From positions 124,001-188,000 of the IMG/VR virus record IMGVR_UViG_3300042691_025071: DNA of 64,000 bases; one strand, given 5' to 3'. This document shows positions 32,646 through 41,509 of the stretch, piece by piece. A program made the position numbers and the translations under genes. Position 1 is the stretch's first letter. Each line of letters begins with the position of its first letter. Source of the DNA: a virus. The notes below the pieces were generated by a model. That model made no database searches and had not been told where the DNA came from. It saw nothing but the letters and a program-made list of their open reading frames with translations.

Positions 32646-33563
32646 TTATTTTTTAAGACCTTTTAATAGGTGAACAAATACATTGACGGTGAACCCATTA
32701 CCGATGGCGTGCCACCTCTTACCTTCAGCAACACCAGGAACTTTGGTATAGTTCTTCGGGAGATTTTGAAGTTGTTCAGCTTCCTCGATGGTGATTTGTC
32801 TAATGGTTCCGTCCTTTAATTCCACTTTGGAACAGTTACCCTTTCTTGTTGTTAAACAGTTGGCCTTACCATCTTTTCTTGTTGTAGCGTTCTTACGCCA
32901 AACTTTTTTACCTTCAGGAGTTTTCTTACCTGTATCAATGTTTCTAACACCGTGTCCACCGATCGCATCAGGAATAATACTTGAAAGATGAATTCCTTTA
33001 TCTTTTGGAATTATAGCACCAGGAATATTTGTCCAATAGTATCTCTCACGATGTTGAGCGGAAACCAATTTTGAATCTATTAAGATGGGACTAACACCGA
33101 AAGATGTTGATATGATGTACATCCACTTTGGATCCATTTTAACATTCTCAAAAATGAAATACTTCGGTTTAACTTCTTTGAAGATCCTATATACTTCCCA
33201 AAAAATGTGTGATTGAGATCCTTCTCTAATCCATCCCTTTTTATCGGCTTCACGATACTTCTTGTATGTGTCGAGAACATTTCCGTGAATATCTGTTAAT
33301 CCATCTTCATTACCTGCTCTTGAGAATTGTTGACAAGGAAATCCCGCAACCATAATATCGATCTCAGGTAAATTTTTTCCTTTGATGTTACGGATATCAC
33401 CAAGTTGTTTTGTTTTCGGGAAATTCTTCATTGCTATACTCATAGCAGTTTCACTGATCTCACCTGAAAAATAATTCTTGTACTCAATTCCTGATTTTTT
33501 CAATGCGTATTGGAACATTGAGATACCGTCACATAATGATAATACATTGTTAATCTTTTTCAT
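32646..33563 (-). CDS. DNA (cytosine-5) methyltransferase
   Basis: The 305-residue enzyme shows C5-methyltransferase motifs: LCDGISMFQYAL (I, SAM binding), GFPCQQFS (IV, catalytic Cys), FIFENV (VI), SAQHRERYYW (VIII) and GNGFTV (X). The target-recognition region between VIII and IX is short and Lys/Thr-rich. No restriction enzyme is adjacent, so it is probably an orphan phage enzyme that protects DNA or marks regulatory sites. Recognition sequence cannot be read from the protein. Confidence 0.94.
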   Translation of the reverse strand: MKKINNVLSLCDGISMFQYALKKSGIEYKNYFSGEISETAMSIAMKNFPKTKQLGDIRNIKGKNLPEIDIMVAGFPCQQFSRAGNEDGLTDIHGNVLDTYKKYREADKKGWIREGSQSHIFWEVYRIFKEVKPKYFIFENVKMDPKWMYIISTSFGVSPILIDSKLVSAQHRERYYWTNIPGAIIPKDKGIHLSSIIPDAIGGHGVRNIDTGKKTPEGKKVWRKNATTRKDGKANCLTTRKGNCSKVELKDGTIRQITIEEAEQLQNLPKNYTKVPGVAEGKRWHAIGNGFTVNVFVHLLKGLKK

Positions 33564-33564
33564 A

Positions 33565-34044
33565 TTAATCTATTTTATTTACAGTTTCCAAATTTTGGTT
33601 AATAATCTCGTTCATAGCCTCAACCAATTTATTCTTGGCTTTGTCCATAAACTCTTTGTTGTCATACATCTTGTCCACTTCCACACCATTGAATTCAGTT
33701 AATCCAACGATGACACGGATGTCGTTTGATTCCTTATCGTTACGATGGAAAGGAATACGAGCGTAGATGTACTCACGGACAATGTTCAATTTGATCATAT
33801 CATTGGACAGGTTGTCCCGTGTACGGATCTGCATAATCACATCCTCAAGCTTTGCTAACTTCTCAAATATTGTTTTATTTGATGTTATTTCTTTCTTGTA
33901 TTGTGTGATTAATTTCTTAAGTTCCTGACTCGGTTTTTTTAAATCGTCCTGAACATTTAAGAATTTGTCATACGAAGGAATGATTGTTTGATTACCTACG
34001 ATACTGGTGAACACACCCTCTGTAAGTTTGTTAACTCTACCCAT
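33565..34044 (-). CDS. Hypothetical helical protein (159 aa)
   Basis: MGRVNKLTEGVFTSIVGNQT..., long helices (LKKLITQYKKEITSNKTIF). It ends 1 nt before the methyltransferase start, so the two are co-transcribed. Function unknown. Confidence 0.7.
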   Translation of the reverse strand: MGRVNKLTEGVFTSIVGNQTIIPSYDKFLNVQDDLKKPSQELKKLITQYKKEITSNKTIFEKLAKLEDVIMQIRTRDNLSNDMIKLNIVREYIYARIPFHRNDKESNDIRVIVGLTEFNGVEVDKMYDNKEFMDKAKNKLVEAMNEIINQNLETVNKID

Positions 34045-34089
34045 ACTTGTTTGATTTGTGCTGTATAAACAGCTGGTTAAAAATAAAAA

Positions 34090-34686
34090 CTATGATTCAT
34101 TATATAATTTCTCAATCTCTTTTTTGTCTTCTTCATTCACATAACCATAATCCAATATGAAGTTTTCCAAAGATACATCATCTTCTTTTGCAAACTCTAT
34201 ATTATTTATAATTTCATTCCAAAAACCTTCTTTATCAAAGACATATTTCCCATGTACAAAATCATAATCCTCCTCCGTCAACGTACCATCTTCAGTGATT
34301 ATAGTTTTACCACAGAAGTCGGAACCTGGTTCCTCATAGTACATCTCCACCTTTACCCCATAGTTCCTTGCCAAACTTTGAGCAAATCCAATTGGTGGTG
34401 ACCAAGCTGTATCAGGTGACATGGTTATTTCAGTATCCTCAAAAGAGAAATAAGATTCATTATATGCCACATCCCATTTGGTCCCCCAATTATCTATGTT
34501 GGTTCCATACCACTTCTGTTCATATTCATACAGATTCATGTCAGGAGGAATTCCGACGAGAGTCATGAAAACATTCGCTTCCTGTCGTTTTTCAGTGGGG
34601 ATACCATTCTCAATTACATTCTTTAAGAATTTAATTTTTTCCTCATCACCTGTTATGGTGATTGAGTTTGAACACCAATTTGGCAT
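34090..34686 (-). CDS. YubB/Api92-like ferredoxin-fold protein
   Basis: The start MPNWCSNSITITGDEEKIKF is diagnostic of the YubB ferredoxin-like domain seen in phage Api92-type proteins and plasmid YubB. The central NWGTKWDVAYN and PDTAWSPPIGFAQSLA segments also fit. The C-terminal part is acidic. Role unknown; these proteins often accompany plasmid or phage early genes. Confidence 0.87.
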   Translation of the reverse strand: MPNWCSNSITITGDEEKIKFLKNVIENGIPTEKRQEANVFMTLVGIPPDMNLYEYEQKWYGTNIDNWGTKWDVAYNESYFSFEDTEITMSPDTAWSPPIGFAQSLARNYGVKVEMYYEEPGSDFCGKTIITEDGTLTEEDYDFVHGKYVFDKEGFWNEIINNIEFAKEDDVSLENFILDYGYVNEEDKKEIEKLYNES

Positions 34687-34690
34687 AGTT

Positions 34691-35089
34691 TTAATTTTTA
34701 GTTATGAATAATTTATAATCCACTGTTCCAATTTCATTTACTGTTACTCCATCCATACACATTAGATAACCATCATCTTTCACCCAATATGGTAATCTTC
34801 TTGGATTGTATGTTAATCGATCCAGATCCATCGTGTCATACGCCTTAAATTTATCGAACTTCACATCGATATCCTCACAGAGTACCCAAGCACAAACGAC
34901 TTTGTGTGATTGATTTTTATAAATCTTCTCAGCGGCATTCCTGTTGTTCTTAAGCTGACAGTTCTTCATTACGAGTTGTACATTGATAGGATAATGATAC
35001 TCTACCTCACCTGATGGATATTCGATTTTCCATTTTAGATAGTTCTTACCTCTACCGAGATTGAACCTAACTTTAATTCGTTTTTTCAT
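34691..35089 (-). CDS. Conserved phage hypothetical (132 aa)
   Basis: MKKRIKVRFNLGRGKNYLKW, then KVVCAWVLCEDIDVKF and RRLPYWVKDDGYLMC. I recall similar phage proteins without function. It starts 6 nt after the upstream stop. Confidence 0.7.
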   Translation of the reverse strand: MKKRIKVRFNLGRGKNYLKWKIEYPSGEVEYHYPINVQLVMKNCQLKNNRNAAEKIYKNQSHKVVCAWVLCEDIDVKFDKFKAYDTMDLDRLTYNPRRLPYWVKDDGYLMCMDGVTVNEIGTVDYKLFITKN

Positions 35090-35095
35090 ATAGAT

Positions 35096-35311
35096 TTATT
35101 TTAAAATGATTTCATGTAAATAAACCTGAGCTTCTGAACCCCCATATTGAATTAGAATTGGATAACCCATTGGGTCTTCATCATCATCAATTTCATCTAG
35201 TGGTTCAATGTATGTGATTGTATAATCAGTACCTTTGATTGGGTCAGGGTCATTCCATACTAATGGAACACCGTTTGTTATTGCTGTTTTTAATTCTAAA
35301 AAACTTCTCAT
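35096..35311 (-). CDS. Hypothetical protein (71 aa)
   Basis: An acidic beta-rich protein (MRSFLELKTAITNGVPLVWN). In an operon with the YubB-like gene. Function unknown. Confidence 0.65.
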   Translation of the reverse strand: MRSFLELKTAITNGVPLVWNDPDPIKGTDYTITYIEPLDEIDDDEDPMGYPILIQYGGSEAQVYLHEIILK

Positions 35312-35322
35312 ATAGATTTATT

Positions 35323-35559
35323 TTAAAGTGTAGGTAATACACCATCTTTACCATAGAATAAAACACCACCATCATTACCCTCGTCGTCCATAGAGAGAAT
35401 ACAGGATGTTCCGTTGTCGAGGAAGAACACGACAGGTCGTTTATACCAACCCATCATTTCCATTTCTTTATCATTAAGATAACGGACTGATATAATAGTT
35501 CGTCCCTCTAATACTTCTTTCGCTTTGGTTGTCCAAGTTTGTAACAATTCTTTTGTCAT
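35323..35559 (-). CDS. Hypothetical protein (78 aa)
   Basis: The ATG at 35559 (MTKELLQTWTTKAKEVLEGR) is preferred because a promoter -7 box at 35583-35590 lies inside the longer frame. Contains YKRPVVFFLDNGTSCILSM. Function unknown. Confidence 0.7.
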   Translation of the reverse strand: MTKELLQTWTTKAKEVLEGRTIISVRYLNDKEMEMMGWYKRPVVFFLDNGTSCILSMDDEGNDGGVLFYGKDGVLPTL

Positions 35560-35582
35560 AAGATTTATTTTAAAATGTGATA

Positions 35583-35590
35583 CAAAGATA
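35583..35590 (-). promoter_or_regulatory. Promoter -7 box
   Basis: TATCTTTG on the minus strand, 24 nt before the start at 35559; fixes that start. Confidence 0.6.
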
Positions 35591-35633
35591 TAAAGGGGAT
35601 ATCGTTTTACCAAACAATATCCCCAATATTTTT

Positions 35634-36176
35634 TTACCAAGACGAGTCGTAATAAAATTCACCGTCACTGTCTAATAGTGGTTCGATCGCGTTAATAGTA
35701 TTTTCAATATCCTGAAGATACCATTTATCGAACTCATATGAACCAAAGAAGAAACCTGGACTCGGTGGTAACAATTCCTCCGCGACTTCCGTGTCGGTGT
35801 AAACTTCGATATTGTCATACATCTTCTCACCATTAGCCCAACCAACCTCAGCTTGAACCAATTTGATTTCGGACTTCAATAAACTGTCACGAACTTTCTT
35901 ACAGGTGTCAACAAGTTCTTTCAGTTTTTCTTTCTCCACATAATGTTCCCGACAATTATCTTCACCATCCTGAACATTCTGTACAAACCAATTATGAATT
36001 TGATTTGCTTTTCTCCAATACATTACTTCCTCAACAATGTAGGAGATTTTTTCAGGGTTAATGTCGGTTCTTTTCTTACCACCCTTCTTAACGGTGACAG
36101 TGTGTTTTTGTTCCTTAGTGTGGAAGCTCCAATTTTTAACATAAGTTTTCTTGGAGAGATACTGGTCTAATCCCAT
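35634..36176 (-). CDS. MGLDQYL-family conserved phage protein
   Basis: The 180 residues begin MGLDQYLSKKTYVKNW and contain EEVMYWRKANQIHNWFV and QAEVGWANGEKMYDNI, a very common phage family (sometimes mis-annotated as phosphoglycerate kinase). Function unknown. It has its own promoter. Confidence 0.85.
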   Translation of the reverse strand: MGLDQYLSKKTYVKNWSFHTKEQKHTVTVKKGGKKRTDINPEKISYIVEEVMYWRKANQIHNWFVQNVQDGEDNCREHYVEKEKLKELVDTCKKVRDSLLKSEIKLVQAEVGWANGEKMYDNIEVYTDTEVAEELLPPSPGFFFGSYEFDKWYLQDIENTINAIEPLLDSDGEFYYDSSW

Positions 36177-36209
36177 AAAATAAAATTTAAATTGTTAGAT
36201 AATGTGATA

Positions 36210-36241
36210 CAAATATACGGAGTTTTAAATTATAATACAAA
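36210..36241 (-). promoter_or_regulatory. Bacteroidota-type promoter
   Basis: TATATTTG with TTTTG about 20 nt upstream; drives the gene starting at 36176. Confidence 0.75.
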
Positions 36242-36249
36242 AATATTTT

Positions 36250-36705
36250 TTATACTTTTTCTTTTTCTTTGTATTTTTTAACAAAATCTTTAGGGTTTCC
36301 CTCGAATATCCATTTACGGTCATACACATCATAACAACGGAGTAAGATTTCTTTCGGGTTGTCTTCATCTACAATAACCTCATATCGATACTGTTCCCAA
36401 CAGTTGGTAATTCCTCCCCTGTGTAAATAAATTCCTCCAGAATTGGTTTTGAAATGTCCGATTACCTGTGCGGACAAACAACCCATTCCATTAAAGTAAA
36501 GTGTCTTGTCTTCACCTGTAATTACACCTATCGGCAAACCATTAACAACAGTACCACCAGCCAAAAAATCTGCGAGGTCAAGTCCGTGTCCTTCGGGGTA
36601 ACCGTCCATTTGACGATACATTGTTACAATCTTAACTTGTTTCTTTTTACCTGTCTTTTCATCGTTCCATCTTTCAATGAATGTTGTGAGAGATCTAGTT
36701 CCCAT
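36250..36705 (-). CDS. MGTRSLT-family conserved phage protein
   Basis: The 151 residues start MGTRSLTTFIERWNDE and include VTMYRQMDGYPEGHGLDLADF and SAQVIGHFK, a widespread phage family of unknown function. The first unit of the terminator/inverted-repeat/promoter array lies just upstream. Confidence 0.85.
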   Translation of the reverse strand: MGTRSLTTFIERWNDEKTGKKKQVKIVTMYRQMDGYPEGHGLDLADFLAGGTVVNGLPIGVITGEDKTLYFNGMGCLSAQVIGHFKTNSGGIYLHRGGITNCWEQYRYEVIVDEDNPKEILLRCYDVYDRKWIFEGNPKDFVKKYKEKEKV

Positions 36706-36742
36706 GTTAATAAAATTTAGAGTTTAATAATTAATGACATCA

Positions 36743-36774
36743 CAAATATACAACGGATAAAGTTATAATCCAAA
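36743..36774 (-). promoter_or_regulatory. Bacteroidota-type promoter
   Basis: TATATTTG with TTTGG upstream; drives the gene starting at 36705. Confidence 0.78.
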
Positions 36775-36836
36775 TATATTTTGTTAAAATTTTGCAAAAA
36801 TATTTTTGATCACGACCCCAGCCCGGCACGGTAAAA

Positions 36837-36875
36837 ATATTCTGTGGCGTAATACAAATGTCTGCCACAGAAAAT
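36837..36875. repeat. Intergenic inverted repeat, copy 1
   Basis: Arms TTCTGTGGC and GCCACAGAA around a 15-nt loop. A solitary extra right arm follows at 36972-36982. Confidence 0.85.
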
Positions 36876-37024
36876 CCATAGCTCTGAATCTGGCAACTTG
36901 CTCTGGTGTTGCTGCAACTTTTGCAACTTTTGCTATTTTCATAACTCATTGATAATCAATAAAACTATTCTGCCACAGAAATTCCACTGTGCTTTGCGCT
37001 GCGATCTGCTCTGGTAACAGCAAT

Positions 37025-37050
37025 AAAAAACCCACCATTTTACTGGTGGG
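37025..37050 (-). terminator. Intrinsic terminator
   Basis: CCCACCA/TGGTGGG stem followed on the minus strand by six T. Confidence 0.88.
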
Positions 37051-37072
37051 TTCTCTATCAAAACAAAAACTA

Positions 37073-37837
37073 CTAAACAACGAACTTGTAATCATCCTTT
37101 AACTTGTTTCTAACACTTTTATATTTCAAACCTACAATAACATTTTTTTCATCGTAGTATCTCATATCGTATTCATCCCCGTCAATAACTTTACGACCCC
37201 AGAAAGTTTCGGGTAATTCTTTTCTAAATACGACCGCCACTCTAACATCATTATTCAACATACTAATACAATCGGGAAAGTTATATCCACTAAATGAAAA
37301 TGTTAAATCGTAGTTATTGTACTTCTTTAACAATTCAATTCGTTTCGGAACTTTCGTGTAATCGTAAAATTTAACATCGGGGAAAATCTGTAATACATTT
37401 CTCACTTCTCCTTTATATGTCACATAAAAACTTTCGGGGGTTATATCTGATGTATTGTTTAAACGAACACTGAACTTGTGACCGAGTTTATCTGCCTTTT
37501 TCTTTGCGGTGTATATTTCATCTATCATCCAATTAACAAAAAATTCCCTGTGTTCAAAGAATAATTTCGTTTTTTTAATTCTAGATTCATTAATAACATC
37601 ACCCTTTACCTTCTGTGTCATTTTATTCATTCCCGATTCGTTCAAACATAGCAATGTACATTCTTCACTTCTCATAGGACAAACCTCATAACCACTTGAC
37701 TTTGCGGGTGCGAGGTATAAACTATAAGTAAGTTCATTGTACTTGTACGCCTTCTGATGTTTGGTAGTTAAGTTAACCGACCCCAGGTAACCGATACCCG
37801 TTAATTTTTTTGCTTGAGCTTTAGTTGTGTAAATCAT
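37073..37837 (-). CDS. GP88-family phage protein
   Basis: The ATG at 37837 is chosen since the promoter lies inside the longer frame. The 254 residues show the GP88 layout: YSLYLAPAKSSGYEVCPMRS, ECTLLCLNESG, a helix with RIKKTKLFFEHREFFVNWM, then FSVRLNNTSDITPESF. The spaced Cys residues suggest a metal or Fe-S site. Function unknown; common in large phages. Confidence 0.88.
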   Translation of the reverse strand: MIYTTKAQAKKLTGIGYLGSVNLTTKHQKAYKYNELTYSLYLAPAKSSGYEVCPMRSEECTLLCLNESGMNKMTQKVKGDVINESRIKKTKLFFEHREFFVNWMIDEIYTAKKKADKLGHKFSVRLNNTSDITPESFYVTYKGEVRNVLQIFPDVKFYDYTKVPKRIELLKKYNNYDLTFSFSGYNFPDCISMLNNDVRVAVVFRKELPETFWGRKVIDGDEYDMRYYDEKNVIVGLKYKSVRNKLKDDYKFVV

Positions 37838-37851
37838 AATTTTAATTTTTA

Positions 37852-37883
37852 CAAATATACAACTTATATATTTTGATTCCAAA
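37852..37883 (-). promoter_or_regulatory. Bacteroidota-type promoter
   Basis: TATATTTG with TTTGGAA upstream; drives the GP88-family gene. Confidence 0.8.
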
Positions 37884-37945
37884 TTTATTTTCGTTAAAGT
37901 TTAGTTAAGATATTATATCTAAAAATTTCAGGATCTGAACCAAGA

Positions 37946-37984
37946 ATTTTCTGTGGCGAGTATAGTTGATCCGCCACAGAAAAT
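37946..37984. repeat. Intergenic inverted repeat, copy 2
   Basis: Perfect 13-bp arms ATTTTCTGTGGCG and CGCCACAGAAAAT; loop has TTGATC next to the right arm. Confidence 0.9.
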
Positions 37985-38023
37985 CTCACCTGTTAATATG
38001 CAGATCGAGTGCACAAAAAGTGC

Positions 38024-38052
38024 ATAAAAAAAGGGGTACTAATTGTACCCCC
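38024..38052 (-). terminator. Intrinsic terminator
   Basis: GGGGTAC/GTACCCC stem followed on the minus strand by a run of T. Confidence 0.85.
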
Positions 38053-38071
38053 TTTCATTTGTCAAAAACTA

Positions 38072-38743
38072 CTAACTCTCAGCGACCAACAGATTTTTGT
38101 ACTCACTTTCCGTTAAGTGTCTTGTACTTTCCGACTTTACTTTCTTCCCTATCGGTTTAATCAACACACAATCTCCCTGTCTTACAATCTTCTCAATACA
38201 ACCTTCGGGAATGTCCGTTTGAATAGTCCAAGCAATTGCCTGAATTGCATTGACCTTTTTAATATCCCAATTCCAACCCTGACCATTTGTGTTTGCCACA
38301 CTTTTCATATCAACCCAAATGAAATACTCTCTGTCGGTACTTGTGTCCTTACACTTTACATAGTAACAATCATCAGGTTTTGACCAAGAATTACGAGCCT
38401 TACCGAAAACTTCCCCATTAACTTTGTAAAGTTCATAAGTGTCATTGAATTTTTTGGTAACAAGTTGTCCGTCTTGACTAACCCAAGTTGTTGTTTTCTT
38501 CAATGTTTTCTTATCAATCAATTCGGGTTTAATCTCTTTGACCAATCTATCTAACCCATAGTTCAACATAGCCACACGGCGTTGTTCCAAGTTCTCTAAT
38601 TGGGCTATCTCTTTGAAAGTAATCGGGGTAATATCTTCCCAAATATCTTCCAACTGACTGAAAGGACAATCTTTGTGTTTCACTTTCAAAATACGACAAC
38701 CAATGTCATACGGAAATTGTAAATTATTGATAACGATTTGCAT
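38072..38743 (-). CDS. Hypothetical protein (223 aa)
   Basis: MQIVINNLQFPYDIGCRILK..., with REYFIWVDMKSVANTNG and a C-terminal RHLTESEYKNLL. No domain recognised. Last gene of a four-gene unit. Confidence 0.7.
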   Translation of the reverse strand: MQIVINNLQFPYDIGCRILKVKHKDCPFSQLEDIWEDITPITFKEIAQLENLEQRRVAMLNYGLDRLVKEIKPELIDKKTLKKTTTWVSQDGQLVTKKFNDTYELYKVNGEVFGKARNSWSKPDDCYYVKCKDTSTDREYFIWVDMKSVANTNGQGWNWDIKKVNAIQAIAWTIQTDIPEGCIEKIVRQGDCVLIKPIGKKVKSESTRHLTESEYKNLLVAES

Positions 38744-38771
38744 AACTGATTTAATTTAATTTGTTAATAAT

Positions 38772-39452
38772 TTAATCTTCTTTGTAAATGATAAACGAAG
38801 TTCCAACAGATACCAACAACTTATCATCTTTGATAGTTAATTCTTCTCTATCATCTCCGTCATTTGTTGTGAAAGTATAGTAATCTTCTTTCTCCCCTTC
38901 ATCATAGGAAGGCTCAAAGTCTGCGGTTTCTTGTAATACAATTTCTTCCAATTCTCCCACCAACTTTTCTTGTTCGTCAGACATTATGAAATCTTTTTTG
39001 AAATTGATAGTACAATTCCCTTCTTCTCCGTTAATGTTACTAACATACTCCGAAACAAATTTAGACATCTTCTTTGATAATTTGATTTCCATTGTTTCTT
39101 CAATTCTCTCCGACCACTCACTTTTGGCACTTTTTGAATAAATGAAAGTATGTTCTTCTTCATCTTCATCACTATCATCTAATTCAATATAAACATTTCC
39201 GTGCTCCCCAATGTAGTGTCCGTCAGAGTTTACATAAAACTCAACTTCATCAAACACTTCTTTGTCAAAGTAACTTTCCAATTCGGGACTATTAACCTCA
39301 ATTTCTTCGGGGACATTCTTTTTCTTACTATCGTTTTTCTTGTAGAAAGTAAAGTGGTAGTCATTCATACTATCTCCACCACAACTGAACTCCATATTTG
39401 CGTGTGTAATACCTAACTCCTTCCAGAGTTTTACTGCTTCATTAGTTTGCAT
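38772..39452 (-). CDS. Conserved acidic phage protein (226 aa)
   Basis: HANMEFSCGGDSMNDYHFTF near the start and YVNSDGHYIGEHGNVYIEL are typical of a phage/plasmid family of unknown role (DUF6878-like layout). Very acidic in the middle (DDSDEDEEE). Overlaps the upstream gene by 11 nt. Confidence 0.7.
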   Translation of the reverse strand: MQTNEAVKLWKELGITHANMEFSCGGDSMNDYHFTFYKKNDSKKKNVPEEIEVNSPELESYFDKEVFDEVEFYVNSDGHYIGEHGNVYIELDDSDEDEEEHTFIYSKSAKSEWSERIEETMEIKLSKKMSKFVSEYVSNINGEEGNCTINFKKDFIMSDEQEKLVGELEEIVLQETADFEPSYDEGEKEDYYTFTTNDGDDREELTIKDDKLLVSVGTSFIIYKED

Positions 39453-39846
39453 AATCGTGTAATTTTTGATTTAAGTTTTTAACAATTTCGTACGCTTCGG
39501 GATTATCAACGGGCTTAACTCCATTATTCATCCAGGGTTGGACTTCTAAATGTTTAAGATAGTCCTGTGGTGTCGGTACAAACTTCATTCGGAAATCTTC
39601 TGCAATATGTAACATCGCAATATCTACAACATCAACGGACTTTCCGTCAGAATTAACAATGTTGTAACCAAAGATTTTCGGAACAATGTGGTATGCGAAC
39701 CAGGTATTGTGAGTAAGTAACCTCGCACTATTATTATTCATAGTCATTTTTGGACTATCAATAAGTTCGTGAATAGGTAAATAATCTTCTACCTTTCCAC
39801 CCCAGCGTTTAACACTGGATTTAGAATGAATTAACGGATTTGCCAT
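39442..39846 (-). CDS. Conserved phage protein (DUF6915-like)
   Basis: Start chosen at MANPLIHSKSSVKRWGG, giving 134 residues; a longer frame would overlap the upstream gene. The segments KVEDYLPIHELIDSPKM and LLTHNTWFAYHIVPKIFG are characteristic of a conserved phage family of unknown function. Confidence 0.78.
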   Translation of the reverse strand: MANPLIHSKSSVKRWGGKVEDYLPIHELIDSPKMTMNNNSARLLTHNTWFAYHIVPKIFGYNIVNSDGKSVDVVDIAMLHIAEDFRMKFVPTPQDYLKHLEVQPWMNNGVKPVDNPEAYEIVKNLNQKLHDYAN

Positions 39847-39872
39847 TTGAGTTGATTTAGTGTGTGAATAAA

Positions 39873-40142
39873 TTAGTCCCAAACTTGACTTACTGAACGA
39901 GAAAACGGATTGTACTCAACTTGTTTTCCCATAACCCAATTACCTTTGTCAATCTTTAAGGCTTGATGTTCGTTTGAGAAACTTCCGTCAGGTTGTTCGT
40001 GTTTTAATACACTATCCTTTGTTACTTCCAATGTTGCAAAGGACTTTTCTTCATCAATCTTAAACTCTCCGTAAAGAGTGTGTTGGTTTGCTCCCTCTCC
40101 TTTGAGTAGGGTGTGTTTTTGTTTTTTTACTTTACTTTTCAT
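39873..40142 (-). CDS. Hypothetical protein (89 aa)
   Basis: MKSKVKKQKHTLLKGEGANQ..., ending GKQVEYNPFSRSVSQVWD. First gene of the unit that also contains the three downstream genes. Function unknown. Confidence 0.7.
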   Translation of the reverse strand: MKSKVKKQKHTLLKGEGANQHTLYGEFKIDEEKSFATLEVTKDSVLKHEQPDGSFSNEHQALKIDKGNWVMGKQVEYNPFSRSVSQVWD

Positions 40143-40178
40143 TTGAAAAAGTTTTGAGTTAATAATTAAATGACATTA

Positions 40179-40211
40179 CAAATATACAACTTATTTCTTT
40201 GTATTTCCAAA
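40179..40211 (-). promoter_or_regulatory. Bacteroidota-type promoter
   Basis: TATATTTG with TTTGGAA upstream; drives the four-gene unit starting at 40142. Confidence 0.8.
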
Positions 40212-40285
40212 TTTATTTTGTTAAAATTTTCTTAACAGATATAAATAGTTTTACCCTGAAACTGTCCTGACCCCGGTCATCTGAA

Positions 40286-40323
40286 ATTTCTGTGGCGAGT
40301 GTGTTTAGTCTGCCACAGAATAT
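40286..40323. repeat. Intergenic inverted repeat, copy 3
   Basis: Nine-base arms TTCTGTGGC and GCCACAGAA, loop of 15 nt. Confidence 0.85.
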
Positions 40324-40361
40324 CTCACCTGTTGCGCACAGGACCAGCAAAGTTCAAGCAA

Positions 40362-40389
40362 CAAAAAACCCCAACATTATGTCGGGGTT
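40362..40389 (-). terminator. Intrinsic terminator
   Basis: CCCCaAC/GTcGGGG stem followed on the minus strand by six T. Confidence 0.85.
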
Positions 40390-40416
40390 AAAAAGGTACA
40401 GATTAGGTTTCTCATA

Positions 40417-40752
40417 TTATCTCTTTCTAAATTGAGAAAATGTTTGATACGCACCAAACTGACGCCACCTATTTAATTCATTGTTCTTTTGAATACAAAG
40501 GTCTTTCGCCCAAGTATAAACCAATTCAGTTTCTTCAAAGGTTTCAAAGTTCCTTTTAATATGTTCCTCTAATAAGGAACACGCCCTCATCCACTTATAG
40601 TATTGTTTATCATCAATCCTTGTATTAACCCATTCATCTGATACTCTACCACAATCCTCTCTTTTAATGTGTTTCCACTTATCAATGATGGCGTCGAAAT
40701 CTACTTTATCGAATTGACTTTGAACAACTTTTGCTATGTGGTGTGCGGTCAT
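40417..40752 (-). CDS. Hypothetical protein (111 aa)
   Basis: Helical basic protein (MTAHHIAKVVQSQFDKVDFD). Last gene of an eight-gene unit; overlaps the upstream stop by 4 nt. Unrecognised. Confidence 0.68.
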   Translation of the reverse strand: MTAHHIAKVVQSQFDKVDFDAIIDKWKHIKREDCGRVSDEWVNTRIDDKQYYKWMRACSLLEEHIKRNFETFEETELVYTWAKDLCIQKNNELNRWRQFGAYQTFSQFRKR

Positions 40753-40979
40753 ATAACTTCGTTTAATAATTCTTGATACTGACTTTGTATTTTATCAAAG
40801 TTATCGGTGTAATGTTTCAACAACATTTTACTTTGTTCTTCTAACAAACCATTAACAATCTTTGGGGTTTTTACTTTAAGAATTGTTTTGTTAAATGATT
40901 TGATTTCTACTCCACCCTCTAAATCAAAGATAACTTTTACAAAGTTCTCACTCCATTCTCTAAATGTTAAAATTTCCAT
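40749..40979 (-). CDS. Hypothetical protein (76 aa)
   Basis: MEILTFREWSENFVKVIFDL..., one beta-alpha unit and a long helix. Overlaps the next gene by 4 nt. Function unknown. Confidence 0.66.
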   Translation of the reverse strand: MEILTFREWSENFVKVIFDLEGGVEIKSFNKTILKVKTPKIVNGLLEEQSKMLLKHYTDNFDKIQSQYQELLNEVI

Positions 40980-40980
40980 A

Positions 40981-41265
40981 TTACAAAGATGATATTAATT
41001 TTTTTCTTTTTTCAATATAAGTTCCTAATCTTTTGATAAAGTTCTCTGCCGCTTTCTTTGTACTGAAATATGCAAAGAATTGACAATATTCACTATCCTC
41101 ACTAGTTTTACTTGAAAGGACATTATTATCTTTTAATCTTTCAACCACATCATAATTACTTTCGCAGTTCTCAAAGGTTTCAAGTCCACGAAGATCTGCG
41201 GTTACCGTCCATTTATCATCCCATTCGTATTTGACTGGAATTATTTTATCTATTGTGTATGACAT
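40981..41265 (-). CDS. Hypothetical protein (94 aa)
   Basis: MSYTIDKIIPVKYEWDDKWT..., C-terminal KKAAENFIKRLGTYIEKRKK helix. Tight spacing on both sides. Unrecognised. Confidence 0.66.
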   Translation of the reverse strand: MSYTIDKIIPVKYEWDDKWTVTADLRGLETFENCESNYDVVERLKDNNVLSSKTSEDSEYCQFFAYFSTKKAAENFIKRLGTYIEKRKKLISSL

Positions 41266-41507
41266 TATTTTGAGTTTTTTAATACTTCACCAATAGCGGT
41301 CTGTAAATCTTTAAGGTCTTCCCTTGTCATAACGGGAACCATTATCCTATTAAAATTCATATCCCTTCTATCTGCTCGACTATCACCTTCGGGATAAAGG
41401 TTATTATCTTCAATAGATATATAACCAATATCACCAGTCAATCCAACACAAATTTGATGTCCGTTTGAATAGGTTTGTCTTTGTGCTAATTTTGATACTC
41501 TTGCCAT
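41265..41507 (-). CDS. Hypothetical protein (80 aa)
   Basis: MARVSKLAQRQTYSNGHQIC..., with SRADRRDMNFNRIMVPVM. Small soluble protein; unrecognised. Overlaps the downstream start by one base. Confidence 0.66.
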   Translation of the reverse strand: MARVSKLAQRQTYSNGHQICVGLTGDIGYISIEDNNLYPEGDSRADRRDMNFNRIMVPVMTREDLKDLQTAIGEVLKNSK

Positions 41508-41509
41508 AA

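Noticed and set aside
32646-33563. Restriction-modification system
   Set aside because: A C5 methyltransferase is clear but no endonuclease gene is adjacent; neighbours are phage-type hypotheticals.
34058-34076. Palindrome GCTGT-TTAT-ACAGC as terminator
   Set aside because: No T-run follows on either strand and its position next to a start suggests chance.
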